From Pseudomonadota bacterium (GTDB taxonomy: Bacteria > Pseudomonadota > Gammaproteobacteria > SZUA-229), in contig JADFWE010000153.1 of assembly GCA_015222915.1 (NCBI GenBank), positions 1 through 6,445 of the forward strand: a DNA stretch of 6,445 nucleotides. Reading direction: 5' to 3'. Below are positions 1 through 6,433 of the stretch, piece after piece. The stretch's first letter is position 1. Each line of letters begins with the position of its first letter. Made by a program: the position numbers and the translations under genes. The notes under the pieces are model-generated. The model saw only the letters and a list, made by a program, of their open reading frames with translations. It searched no databases and was not told where the DNA came from.

Positions 1-1157
1 GCAGCGTCACCCGCTTCATCATTCACGGATAGGATCAACGCTGGCACAAAGCGGCCATAATTCTCATCATCTTTTAATACGGCTTCAAGGTCTGCCTCAG
101 GCTGATCTTCTTGCGGCGGTTTCACAGCCGATATAGCTGAGTCGCCGCTCTGCTCGGCAGCACTGTCCAGCCCCAGGTCTACGTGCCTGACCACACCGCG
201 ATAACCATGGCGCTGGTCATAAGCCACCAGACCATTCCAGATACTGTTATTTGCTACTCGCTGCAGGCCTTTATTTATCGTGGTGTAAACATTCAGGCCA
301 CGCACGTAAGCCTCATCACCAAACTGTTTTACGATCTCTGCGCGTGCCATCTCATTCACATATGGTGCATAAACGCCCAGTGCACTGCGATGACGTTCGG
401 CGGTCACCGGTTCATTTACGCCATGCTCATATTGCTCTGCAGTAATAAAATCCAGATATTTCATGCGTGCCAGCACATAATTACGCCTGATCGTCGCGCG
501 ACTGGGGTTCACGATGGGGTTAAAGGTGGAAGGTGCTTTTGGCAAACCGGCAATCATTGCCACCTGCGCCAACGTCAGTTCATCCAGTTCGACGCCATAA
601 TAGATCTGTGCAGCAGCCGCAACACCGTAGGAACGATTACCGAGATAGATCTTGTTCAGATACAGCTCAAGAATCTTTCTCTTATCCAGTTCACGCTCGA
701 TTTTCAGCGCCAGCAGGATCTCGTTTAACTTACGCAGATAGGTTTTTTCACTGCTCAGATAGAAGTTTCTGGCAAGCTGCATGGTAATAGTGCTGCCCCC
801 CTGACCACGATGCCCGGTCATCACCAGATTGGCAGCAGCGCGCAAGATACCCTGATAATCGACGCCGGGATGTTCAAAAAAACGGTCATCTTCAGCCGAC
901 AGGAAAGCCCGCTGCATCAGCACCGGTATCTCATCGAGTGTTTTCGGCGTACGACGTTTCTCACCAAATTCCCCCATTAATGCACCATCACTGCTATAAA
1001 TACGTAAAGGAACCTGAAGTTGAACGTTACTGAGACCTTCGATAGACGGCAGCTTTGGGTTCAGGTAGAAATAGCCGCCGACGACAGTAGCGGCAACAAT
1101 AGATGACATCACCAGCGTGATGATAAACAAGAATTTGAAAATTGTTAGAAAGCGCAC
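1..1157 (-). CDS. mrcA: Penicillin-binding protein 1A (bifunctional murein glycosyltransferase/transpeptidase), N-terminal part
   Basis: Class A PBP that polymerises lipid II into glycan strands and cross-links them, anchored in the inner membrane and facing the periplasm. The reverse strand is open from a GTG at 1157 to the window edge: 385 codons, with the C-terminus (including the transpeptidase Ser-x-x-Lys, SxN and KTG motifs) outside. Residues 1-8 (MRFLTIFK) are cytoplasmic and about 9-30 form the membrane anchor. The GT51 domain shows its motifs in order: EDDRFFEHPGVD (89-100, catalytic Glu89), GQGGSTITMQLARN (118-131), RKLNE (142-146, second Glu146), YLNKIYLGNRSYG (166-178) and LPKAPSTFNP (205-214). 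From about residue 318 an OB-like linker region begins; it contains an acidic, Gln/Pro-containing stretch (about 331-366) before VPALILSV. The gene diverges from pilM, the usual gammaproteobacterial arrangement. An in-frame ATG at 1217 would add 20 residues; GTG is preferred because AGGT lies 9 bases upstream of it. Confidence 0.95.
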   Translation of the reverse strand, partial: MRFLTIFKFLFIITLVMSSIVAATVVGGYFYLNPKLPSIEGLSNVQLQVPLRIYSSDGALMGEFGEKRRTPKTLDEIPVLMQRAFLSAEDDRFFEHPGVDYQGILRAAANLVMTGHRGQGGSTITMQLARNFYLSSEKTYLRKLNEILLALKIERELDKRKILELYLNKIYLGNRSYGVAAAAQIYYGVELDELTLAQVAMIAGLPKAPSTFNPIVNPSRATIRRNYVLARMKYLDFITAEQYEHGVNEPVTAERHRSALGVYAPYVNEMARAEIVKQFGDEAYVRGLNVYTTINKGLQRVANNSIWNGLVAYDQRHGYRGVVRHVDLGLDSAAEQSGDSAISAVKPPQEDQPEADLEAVLKDDENYGRFVPALILSVNDEAGDA

Positions 1158-1166
1158 CGATCCATT

Positions 1167-1171
1167 ACCTG
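1167..1171 (-). promoter_or_regulatory. Weak ribosome binding site that decides the mrcA start
   Basis: On the reverse strand CAGGT lies 9 bases before the GTG at 1157. The competing in-frame ATG at 1217 is preceded by an A-rich stretch (TCGAAAAA) with no Shine-Dalgarno-like purine core. This favours the GTG start, and the resulting protein begins directly with a short basic segment and the membrane anchor, as is usual for PBP1A. The match is only four bases, so the longer form is not excluded. Confidence 0.45.
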
Positions 1172-1283
1172 CGTGATGAGTTTGATTAATCGGCAGAGTA
1201 TATAGCGTTAATGACATTTTTTCGACATTGTTCTAAAGTCATCTGGTATTTTTCTACACTTACAGCTAATATTTAATGCAAAA

Positions 1284-1289
1284 ATTATA
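1284..1289 (-). promoter_or_regulatory. Candidate -10 box of the mrcA promoter
   Basis: TATAAT on the reverse strand, overlapping the forward TATAAT because ATTATAAT (1284-1291) is a perfect palindrome. The hexamer 17 bases upstream on this strand (1312-1307, TTAAAG) matches TTGACA at only three positions. The predicted transcript start near 1277 would leave a leader of about 120 bases to the GTG at 1157, or about 60 to the ATG at 1217. Confidence 0.3.
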
Positions 1290-1291
1290 AT
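1286..1291 (+). promoter_or_regulatory. Candidate -10 box of the pilM operon promoter
   Basis: A perfect TATAAT sits 44 bases before the pilM GTG, which would give a leader of about 37 bases. No good -35 hexamer is seen at 16-18 bases upstream (CAGCTA at 17), so the promoter would rely on the strong -10 box, on flanking AT-rich DNA, or on an activator. In an AT-rich stretch a chance match is possible. Confidence 0.4.
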
Positions 1292-1324
1292 ATATTCTAT
1301 AACTACCTTTAAAATATATAAATT

Positions 1325-1331
1325 AGGGGAG
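1325..1331 (+). promoter_or_regulatory. Ribosome binding site of pilM
   Basis: AGGGGAG precedes the GTG at 1336 by 4 bases; the GGGG/GGAG core is well placed. It supports the non-ATG start, which gives the usual PilM N-terminus (short basic segment, then ILGLDISSTSVK). Confidence 0.75.
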
Positions 1332-1335
1332 AAGC

Positions 1336-2409
1336 GTGGGTCTGCTAAAACGCAAAAAACCAGCCATATTAGGCCTGGACATTAGCTCGACATCAGTAAA
1401 ACTGCTGGAATTGACACAGGATGGTGACAAATATCAGGTACAGAGTCTAGCTATCGAGCCACTGCCAGATAACGCCGTTGTCGATAAGAACATACAGGAT
1501 GTGGAAGCCGTTGGTGACACCATCCAGAAAGCCGTCAAACGCGCTGGCACAAAAACCAGGGCGGCGGCGGTGGCTGTTGCCGGCTCTGCGGTGATCACGA
1601 AAATCATCACCATGCCATCGGGGCTGAGCGACAGCGAGATGGAAACCCAGATCGAGATGGAAGCTGATCAGTACATTCCCTACCCGTTAGAAGAAATCAA
1701 TCTGGACTTCGAGGTTCTGGGTCCATCTGAAACTGAGCCGGACTCGGTCGATGTATTACTCGCAGCCTCACGAAGTGAAAATATAGAATTACGCTCTGCC
1801 GCTCTGGCGCTGGGCGGGCTGACACCAAAAATCGTCGATGTAGAAGCCTATACCATCGAGAACTCATCGAAGATGATCGCGCACCAGATGCAGCAGGAGA
1901 CTGGCGAGAGCGACGAAGACAAGCTCATCGCCGTCATCGATATCGGTGCCACCATGACCAGCCTGAACGTCGTGGAGAACCACCACCTCATCTATACACG
2001 TGAGCAAAGTTTTGGCGGCAAACAGTTAACCGAAGAGATCATGCGACGCTACGGCCTGGCTTACGATGAAGCCGGACGGCTGAAAAAGGAAGGCGGCCTG
2101 CCTGACAATTACATCCCGGAAGTCCTGGAGCCGTTCAAAGAGACTATCGCACAACAGGTAAGTCGCTTCCTGCAGTTTTTTTACACGTCTGGAGAGCACA
2201 ACACTGTCGACCTGATCGTACTGGCAGGCGGCTGTGCAGCCATACCCGGCATCGATGAGCTGGTGGAATCACAACTGGACACACCGACGGTTATCGCCAA
2301 CCCGTTTGCCGAGATGACACTGTCCTCCAAAGTAAACCCGCAGAATCTCAGCAACGACGCACCGTCACTGATGATTGCCTGCGGCCTTGCTATGAGGAGT
2401 TTTGACTGA
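1336..2409 (+). CDS. pilM: Type IV pilus assembly protein PilM (actin-like ATPase)
   Basis: Cytoplasmic, actin-like component of the type IV pilus alignment complex; it binds the N-terminal peptide of PilN and links the inner-membrane complex to the cytoplasmic motor side. The 357-residue length is normal for the family. The FtsA/actin-type nucleotide fold is visible: phosphate-1 loop LGLDISSTSVKLLEL (12-26), phosphate-2 loop AVIDIGATMTSLNVV (199-213) and adenosine motif LIVLAGGCAAIPGI (293-306). The family-typical EMEADQYIPYPLEEINLDF (107-125) and SFGGKQLTEEI (225-235) segments are also present. Translation starts at GTG with a good upstream purine site. It is the first gene of the operon, and its TGA overlaps the pilN ATG by one base (TGATG), suggesting coupled translation. 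No truncation or frameshift is seen. Confidence 0.97.
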   Translation: MGLLKRKKPAILGLDISSTSVKLLELTQDGDKYQVQSLAIEPLPDNAVVDKNIQDVEAVGDTIQKAVKRAGTKTRAAAVAVAGSAVITKIITMPSGLSDSEMETQIEMEADQYIPYPLEEINLDFEVLGPSETEPDSVDVLLAASRSENIELRSAALALGGLTPKIVDVEAYTIENSSKMIAHQMQQETGESDEDKLIAVIDIGATMTSLNVVENHHLIYTREQSFGGKQLTEEIMRRYGLAYDEAGRLKKEGGLPDNYIPEVLEPFKETIAQQVSRFLQFFYTSGEHNTVDLIVLAGGCAAIPGIDELVESQLDTPTVIANPFAEMTLSSKVNPQNLSNDAPSLMIACGLAMRSFD

Positions 2410-2978
2410 TGGCTCATATTAACTTACTACCCTGGCGCGAAGAACAGCGGCAGGAACAGACACGGCAATTTGCCACTGTAACCGGGCTGTCGCTGGCATT
2501 GACCGGTGCCATCATATTCCTGGTACACGTAACTTTTGATAATCAGATCGAGCACCAGAAATTCCGGAACAAGATGTTACAGGATGAGATCACGACCCTG
2601 GATGAATCCTTGAAACAGATCGACACACTGGAAGAGAAAAAACAACAGCTGCTGGCACGGATGGATATCATCCAGTCACTGCAGCAGCAGCGGCCGCAGA
2701 TCGTACATCTGTTCGATGACTTTGTCCGCACCATTCCTGAAGGTATCTATCTGACCGATATAAAACAGAACGGAAGTGAATTAACCATTCAGGGTGTTGC
2801 CGAATCCAATGGCCGCGTTTCTGCTTACATGCGAAACATCGATGATTCTGCATGGATGTCTACTCCCAAATTAAAAGTTATCGAGACAAAAAAAGGGACC
2901 TTGAGGAGCAGTAGCTTCACCCTGGTAACATCACAGTCATCGCCTGAGGACAAAAAACCTAAAGGAGACGACAGCTAA
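2409..2978 (+). CDS. pilN: Type IV pilus assembly protein PilN (inner membrane)
   Basis: Bitopic inner-membrane protein that bridges cytoplasmic PilM and periplasmic PilO/PilP. The N-terminus MAHINLLPWREEQ carries the conserved INLLPWR peptide (residues 4-10) that PilM binds. A single transmembrane helix lies at about 24-42, followed by a charged, Gln-rich coiled coil (about 45-95, with a run of Gln codons near 2680-2695). A small ferredoxin-like periplasmic domain follows (about 100-175: FDDFVRTIPEGIYLTDIKQ, LTIQGVAESNGRVSAYMRNI). The tail is lysine/aspartate-rich (KKPKGDDS). GAGGAG at 2394-2399, nine bases upstream of the ATG, supports this start. The last base of its stop codon is the first base of pilO. 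The length of 189 residues fits the family. Confidence 0.97.
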   Translation: MAHINLLPWREEQRQEQTRQFATVTGLSLALTGAIIFLVHVTFDNQIEHQKFRNKMLQDEITTLDESLKQIDTLEEKKQQLLARMDIIQSLQQQRPQIVHLFDDFVRTIPEGIYLTDIKQNGSELTIQGVAESNGRVSAYMRNIDDSAWMSTPKLKVIETKKGTLRSSSFTLVTSQSSPEDKKPKGDDS

Positions 2979-3598
2979 TGAATCTCTCCGAAATAGATAT
3001 CAACGATCTCGACATAGAAGATCTTAAAAAGATCGGTACCGCGCCGCTACCCATAAAAATAGCGATCGTCGTTGTTTTGTGTATAGCATTGGCCGTTGCC
3101 GGCTATTTCCTCGATACCACAGAACAGAAACTCGAACTCGATAAAATCATCGCAGAAGAACAAAACCTGCGAGCTATCTTTTCTGCCAAACAGGCAAAAG
3201 CCGCCAACCTTGTCGCCTATAAGCAGCAGCTCGATGAGATGAACACCTCTTTTGGCACCCTGCTTCGCCAGTTACCCGATGAGACAGAGATCGAAACCCT
3301 GTTAACCGACATATCACAGACGGGGATTTCATCTGGCCTCGAGATCGATTTTTTCAAACCAGAAGGACTGCGCCCCAAAGAGTTTTACTCGGAATACCCG
3401 ATAAAGCTTAAAGTTACCGGTCGTTTTCACGAATTCGCCGAATTTATCAGTGGCGTGGCTGCGCTGCCGCGTATCGTTACGGTACAGGAAATTTCCATTA
3501 AACCTGCCGATGCGAAAAGCGGCACTAAGCTGACAATGGAGCTAACGGCGATAACCTATCAGTACCTGGATGAATCTAAACAGGGGGCTGAAGAATGA
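2978..3598 (+). CDS. pilO: Type IV pilus assembly protein PilO (inner membrane)
   Basis: Inner-membrane partner of PilN; the two form heterodimers that bind PilP and align the pilus machine between inner and outer membrane. The 206-residue protein has an acidic cytoplasmic N-terminus with short repeated I/L-D patterns (INDLDIEDL, 8-16) and one transmembrane helix at about 26-45 (IKIAIVVVLCIALAVAGYFL). A coiled coil follows (about 47-97), then a ferredoxin-like periplasmic domain (about 98-195) with the typical LPDETEIETLL (99-109), EFYSEYPIKLKVTGRFHEFA (135-154) and LPRIVTVQEI (163-172) segments. AAGGAG at 2962-2967, ten bases upstream, supports the ATG. The stop overlaps the pilP start by four bases (ATGA). 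All expected family features are present. Confidence 0.97.
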   Translation: MNLSEIDINDLDIEDLKKIGTAPLPIKIAIVVVLCIALAVAGYFLDTTEQKLELDKIIAEEQNLRAIFSAKQAKAANLVAYKQQLDEMNTSFGTLLRQLPDETEIETLLTDISQTGISSGLEIDFFKPEGLRPKEFYSEYPIKLKVTGRFHEFAEFISGVAALPRIVTVQEISIKPADAKSGTKLTMELTAITYQYLDESKQGAEE

Positions 3599-4155
3599 TC
3601 ACTCTGAAATCAACCCTGAGACCAGCTGTCCTTACATCTGCAACCCTCAAATCTGCAGTTCTGGGCGCCGGATTATTGATGCTTGGTGGTTGCAGTCAGG
3701 ATATATCTGACCTGCAGTCATTCATCGCACAGACAAAATCGGCTCATGTAGGTAGCGTAGAACCTATCCCTCAGTTCAAACCCTATGAGAGCTTCAGCTA
3801 TACCGCTGCGGAACTCCGCGATCCGTTTATGGCAACGGTTGATCCGGAAGAAGATGACGGCATGAAAACAAGTCTGCTCAACCCCGACTCCAGCAGACCG
3901 AGGCAACCACTGGAAGTTTTCCCTCTGGACACCTTGAGCATGGTCGGCATTCTGGAGCAGAACGATCAGCAATGGGGATTGATCAAAGATCCGCAGAATA
4001 TCGTGCACCGGGTACAGGTGGGTAACTACATGGGCCAGAGCGAAGGCAGGATAATCGAGATCAACGAATCTGCCATCTATCTCGTGGAGATAGTACCTGA
4101 TGGTATCGGTGGCTACATAGAAAGAGATGCATCAATCGCAATTGGTGGTGATTAA
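3595..4155 (+). CDS. pilP: Type IV pilus assembly lipoprotein PilP
   Basis: Lipoprotein that docks the PilN/PilO complex onto the periplasmic region of the PilQ secretin. The signal peptide is long (32 residues) and ends in a lipobox, LMLGGC, giving lipidated Cys33; Ser is at +2 rather than a canonical Asp retention residue. An unstructured PilN/PilO-binding stretch follows, with the family-typical SDLQSFI (38-44), VEPIPQFKPYESFSY (55-69) and LRDPF (74-78) motifs. An acidic/proline linker (82-108) leads to the C-terminal beta-sandwich HR domain (about 110-186: LSMVGIL, VHRVQVGNYMGQSEGRIIEI, LVEIVPDG). AGGGGG at 3582-3587 supports the ATG, which overlaps the pilO stop. The 186-residue length is normal. 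The signal peptide n-region contains an imperfect ten-residue tandem repeat. Confidence 0.96.
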   Translation: MITLKSTLRPAVLTSATLKSAVLGAGLLMLGGCSQDISDLQSFIAQTKSAHVGSVEPIPQFKPYESFSYTAAELRDPFMATVDPEEDDGMKTSLLNPDSSRPRQPLEVFPLDTLSMVGILEQNDQQWGLIKDPQNIVHRVQVGNYMGQSEGRIIEINESAIYLVEIVPDGIGGYIERDASIAIGGD

Positions 4156-4168
4156 CGTGCGAGCGCGC

Positions 4169-4176
4169 GGAGAGAG
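4169..4176 (+). promoter_or_regulatory. Ribosome binding site that supports the upstream pilQ start
   Basis: GGAGAGAG lies 2-9 bases before the ATG at 4179; its GGAG core is 6 bases away. The second in-frame ATG at 4221 has only a CAGG very close by (4216-4219), so the upstream start is favoured even though it makes the signal peptide n-region unusually long. Confidence 0.55.
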
Positions 4177-4178
4177 AC

Positions 4179-6407
4179 ATGTTAAAAATAACAATAAATA
4201 AATATTCGGACGGAACAGGCATGAATTTAACGACCTTTAGTAAATACTTTATACAGACACTATCGATATTCTGTCTGTTGAACACGCTTGCATTTGCTAA
4301 CACCACGCCGCCGGCAGCACCTGCGAACAGCATACAGAGCGTGAAATACTCTACGCTTCCTGGAAATCGCATACAGATCAGTCTGGAAATGAGTGATCAT
4401 GCGGTAACACCCAGGAGTTTCACCATCGACAACCCGGCTCGCATCGCCTTTGACTTTGAAAACACCACGAGCAAATTACCGAAACGTTCACAACCTATCG
4501 GCATCGGTGTCGCACAATCAATAACGGCCATATCAACCAGGACTAAAACCCGTGTCATCTTAAACATGATCGAAGTCGTACCCTATCAGGTCACCAGCCA
4601 GGGAAAAACCGTCCTCATCACCCTGGACAGTGAATCTACAGGCGCTGCCTTTGCAGCCAGTGCCACTTCCCCTGCAGCAACTGCTGATAGCTCACCCAGG
4701 TTCAGCGACAACCCTCGTGGCATCGAAAATATCGACTTCCGACGTGGTGCAGAAGGCGAAGGCCGCGTTGTCATCAACCTCACCGAAGCAAATATCCCCA
4801 TGGATATCAATGAAGAATTCGGTAAAGTCATCGTTAAATTCCTTGGCATAAAACTACCTGATGAATTACGTCAGACCCTGGATGTGCTCGACTTTGCCAC
4901 ACCTGTCAAATCGATCAGTAGCTTCGAAGAAGACGACAATGTTATCGTTGAGATAGAGCCCGTTAACAGCAACTTTGAGCATGTCGCCTATCAGGCGAAC
5001 AACATCTTTACCATCGAACTAAAACCGATCAGCCAGGAAGAGCTGGAAGAGGTTAAGAAGGAAAAATTCGGTTACACCGGCGAAAGACTGTCACTTAACT
5101 TCCAGGACATTCCAGTACGTGCTGTACTGCAACTGATCGCGGATTTCACCAGCCTCAACGTCGTCGTCAGCGACTCGGTCGACGGCAACCTGACCTTACG
5201 CCTGCAGAACGTTCCATGGGATCAGGCGCTTGATATCATCCTCAAAGCCAAAGGTCTGTCCAAACGTGAATCCGGCACGGTCATGATGATCGCACCGAGC
5301 GAAGAGATTGCCGCTCAGGAAAAAATCGACCTGGAAGCCCGGCAGTCAATTACTGAACTGGCACCTATCCGCGGTGCTTTCTTCACCATTAACTTTGCCA
5401 AGGTTACTGATCTTGCCGCACTCTTCACCGGCGGTGGCGGCGGTGGTGAAGAAGGCGATGGCGGCTCAGGATCTACCGGTGTGTTAAGCCCCCGCGGCAA
5501 ACTCATCATCGACGAACGCACCAATACCTTAATCGTAAAAGATACCGAAGAAGTCATCACTGAGATACGCCGCACATTGAAAAAACTCGACGTACCTATC
5601 CGTCAGGTGATGATCTCATCACGTATCGTTATCGCTACAGATGCGTTCACCAAAGAACTGGGATCACGTTTCGGTGTTACCCGTGCGGCCAGTAATTCTA
5701 ACGGCTTTGGTGTAACCACCGGTACTTTCCAGGGTGCGGACACCATCGCATCCAGCGGCCTCAATAATATCGCTACAGGTGGTTCACCCGAACCCTTCAC
5801 ACTGCCCAGTGGCGCTACCGCTGCTGACCGTCTCAACGTGGACCTCGGAACAGTAGGTGCGGCCGGCAGTATGGCATTTGCAGTATTGACCGGCAGTTCA
5901 CTGATCGATCTTGAGATATCAGCACTGCAGGCAGAGAATGAAGGCGAAGTGATCTCCAGCCCACGTGTAGTTACTGCCGACAGGCATCAGGCTCGCATCG
6001 AACAGGGTGTAGAGATTCCCTACCTGTCAGCCTCATCCAGTGGTGCAACCCAGGTGCAGTTCAAAAAAGCAGTGCTGAGTATCGAAGTGACCCCGCAGAT
6101 CACACCGGATGACCGTGTCATCATGGATCTGGCGGTTAATAACGACACCGTAGGTGACATCTTTGCCGGCATCCCCAGTATTGATACCCGCGAGGTAACC
6201 ACCCAGGTACTGGTCAACAACGGCGATACCGTCGTACTCGGCGGTATCTATGAACAGATCACCCGTGAAGAGGTCGACAAAGTTCCTTTCCTCGGTGACA
6301 TCCCGCTGATCGGTTACTTCTTCAGACATACACTGGAGAGTGATCAGAAACGTGAGTTACTGATATTTGTAACACCTAAAATCCTTAAAGACGCTCTTTC
6401 ACTATAG
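4179..6407 (+). CDS. pilQ: Type IV pilus outer-membrane secretin PilQ
   Basis: Outer-membrane secretin that oligomerises into the gated channel through which the pilus fibre passes. Domains along 742 residues: signal peptide ending LAFA (cleavage probably after Ala40); AMIN domain 1 (about 52-150) and AMIN domain 2 (about 184-282), which bind peptidoglycan; STN/N0 domain (about 300-378, LSLNFQDIPVRAVLQLIADF); secretin N1 domain (about 398-472), which contains a Gly/acid-rich insert at 418-432; and the secretin pore domain (about 475-737). The pore domain has EVISSPRVVTADRHQARIEQG (590-610), VPFLGDIPLIGYFFR (702-716) and KRELLIFVTPKIL (724-736), the classical secretin signatures. The mature part has no cysteine. 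It is the last pil gene of the operon, 23 bases after pilP. Start at 4179 is preferred over the in-frame ATG at 4221 because of GGAGAGAG upstream; the alternative would remove 14 polar residues before the signal helix. The length agrees with other proteobacterial PilQ proteins. Confidence 0.97.
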   Translation: MLKITINKYSDGTGMNLTTFSKYFIQTLSIFCLLNTLAFANTTPPAAPANSIQSVKYSTLPGNRIQISLEMSDHAVTPRSFTIDNPARIAFDFENTTSKLPKRSQPIGIGVAQSITAISTRTKTRVILNMIEVVPYQVTSQGKTVLITLDSESTGAAFAASATSPAATADSSPRFSDNPRGIENIDFRRGAEGEGRVVINLTEANIPMDINEEFGKVIVKFLGIKLPDELRQTLDVLDFATPVKSISSFEEDDNVIVEIEPVNSNFEHVAYQANNIFTIELKPISQEELEEVKKEKFGYTGERLSLNFQDIPVRAVLQLIADFTSLNVVVSDSVDGNLTLRLQNVPWDQALDIILKAKGLSKRESGTVMMIAPSEEIAAQEKIDLEARQSITELAPIRGAFFTINFAKVTDLAALFTGGGGGGEEGDGGSGSTGVLSPRGKLIIDERTNTLIVKDTEEVITEIRRTLKKLDVPIRQVMISSRIVIATDAFTKELGSRFGVTRAASNSNGFGVTTGTFQGADTIASSGLNNIATGGSPEPFTLPSGATAADRLNVDLGTVGAAGSMAFAVLTGSSLIDLEISALQAENEGEVISSPRVVTADRHQARIEQGVEIPYLSASSSGATQVQFKKAVLSIEVTPQITPDDRVIMDLAVNNDTVGDIFAGIPSIDTREVTTQVLVNNGDTVVLGGIYEQITREEVDKVPFLGDIPLIGYFFRHTLESDQKRELLIFVTPKILKDALSL

Positions 6408-6433
6408 AAGATTACCTGTAAGGGTAAGGAAGT

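Larger units (their letters stand above)
1158..1335. promoter_or_regulatory. Divergent intergenic region between mrcA and pilM
   Basis: This is the only intergenic stretch of any size in the window. Roughly 1240-1324 is strongly AT-rich compared with the genes on either side, as expected for a promoter region serving the leftward mrcA and rightward pilMNOPQ transcripts. If mrcA starts at the ATG at 1217, the gap shrinks to 118 bases. I saw no clear sigma-54 site (TGGCAC-N5-TTGC), no convincing operator repeat and no hairpin followed by a T run. Confidence 0.7.

Noticed and set aside
183..728. A 181-codon forward open frame opposite the PBP1A gene
   Set aside because: It lies wholly antisense to a clearly homologous glycosyltransferase coding region. 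Its translation, rich in His, Ile and Cys, resembles no family I know, and it has no convincing ribosome site. It is a shadow frame.
1158..1335. Sigma-54 promoter or small RNA gene in the divergent region
   Set aside because: No TGGCAC-N5-TTGC match is seen on either strand, and no stable hairpin with a T run suggests an RNA gene.
4156..4178. GC-rich GCGAGCGCGCGG stretch between pilP and pilQ as an attenuator hairpin
   Set aside because: It can form only a very short GC-only pairing with almost no loop and is not followed by a T run, so no terminator or attenuator can be supported.
4248..4300. Possible lipoprotein signal in PilQ because of Cys32
   Set aside because: The residues before the cysteine (LSIF) do not form a lipobox, and a normal signal peptidase I site (AFA) follows. 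Type IV pilus PilQ proteins are usually not lipidated.
4061..4372. Reverse-strand frame across the pilP-pilQ junction
   Set aside because: It overlaps two well-supported genes on the other strand, lacks a recognisable motif, and the composition is that of antisense translation.
5315..5575. Reverse-strand frame containing a proline-rich run
   Set aside because: The proline run is just the complement of the glycine codons of the PilQ insert; the frame is a shadow.
6408..6433. Possible terminator after pilQ
   Set aside because: The 26-base gap has no inverted repeat and no T run, and a purine-rich ribosome site leads into the next start. Read-through is more likely.
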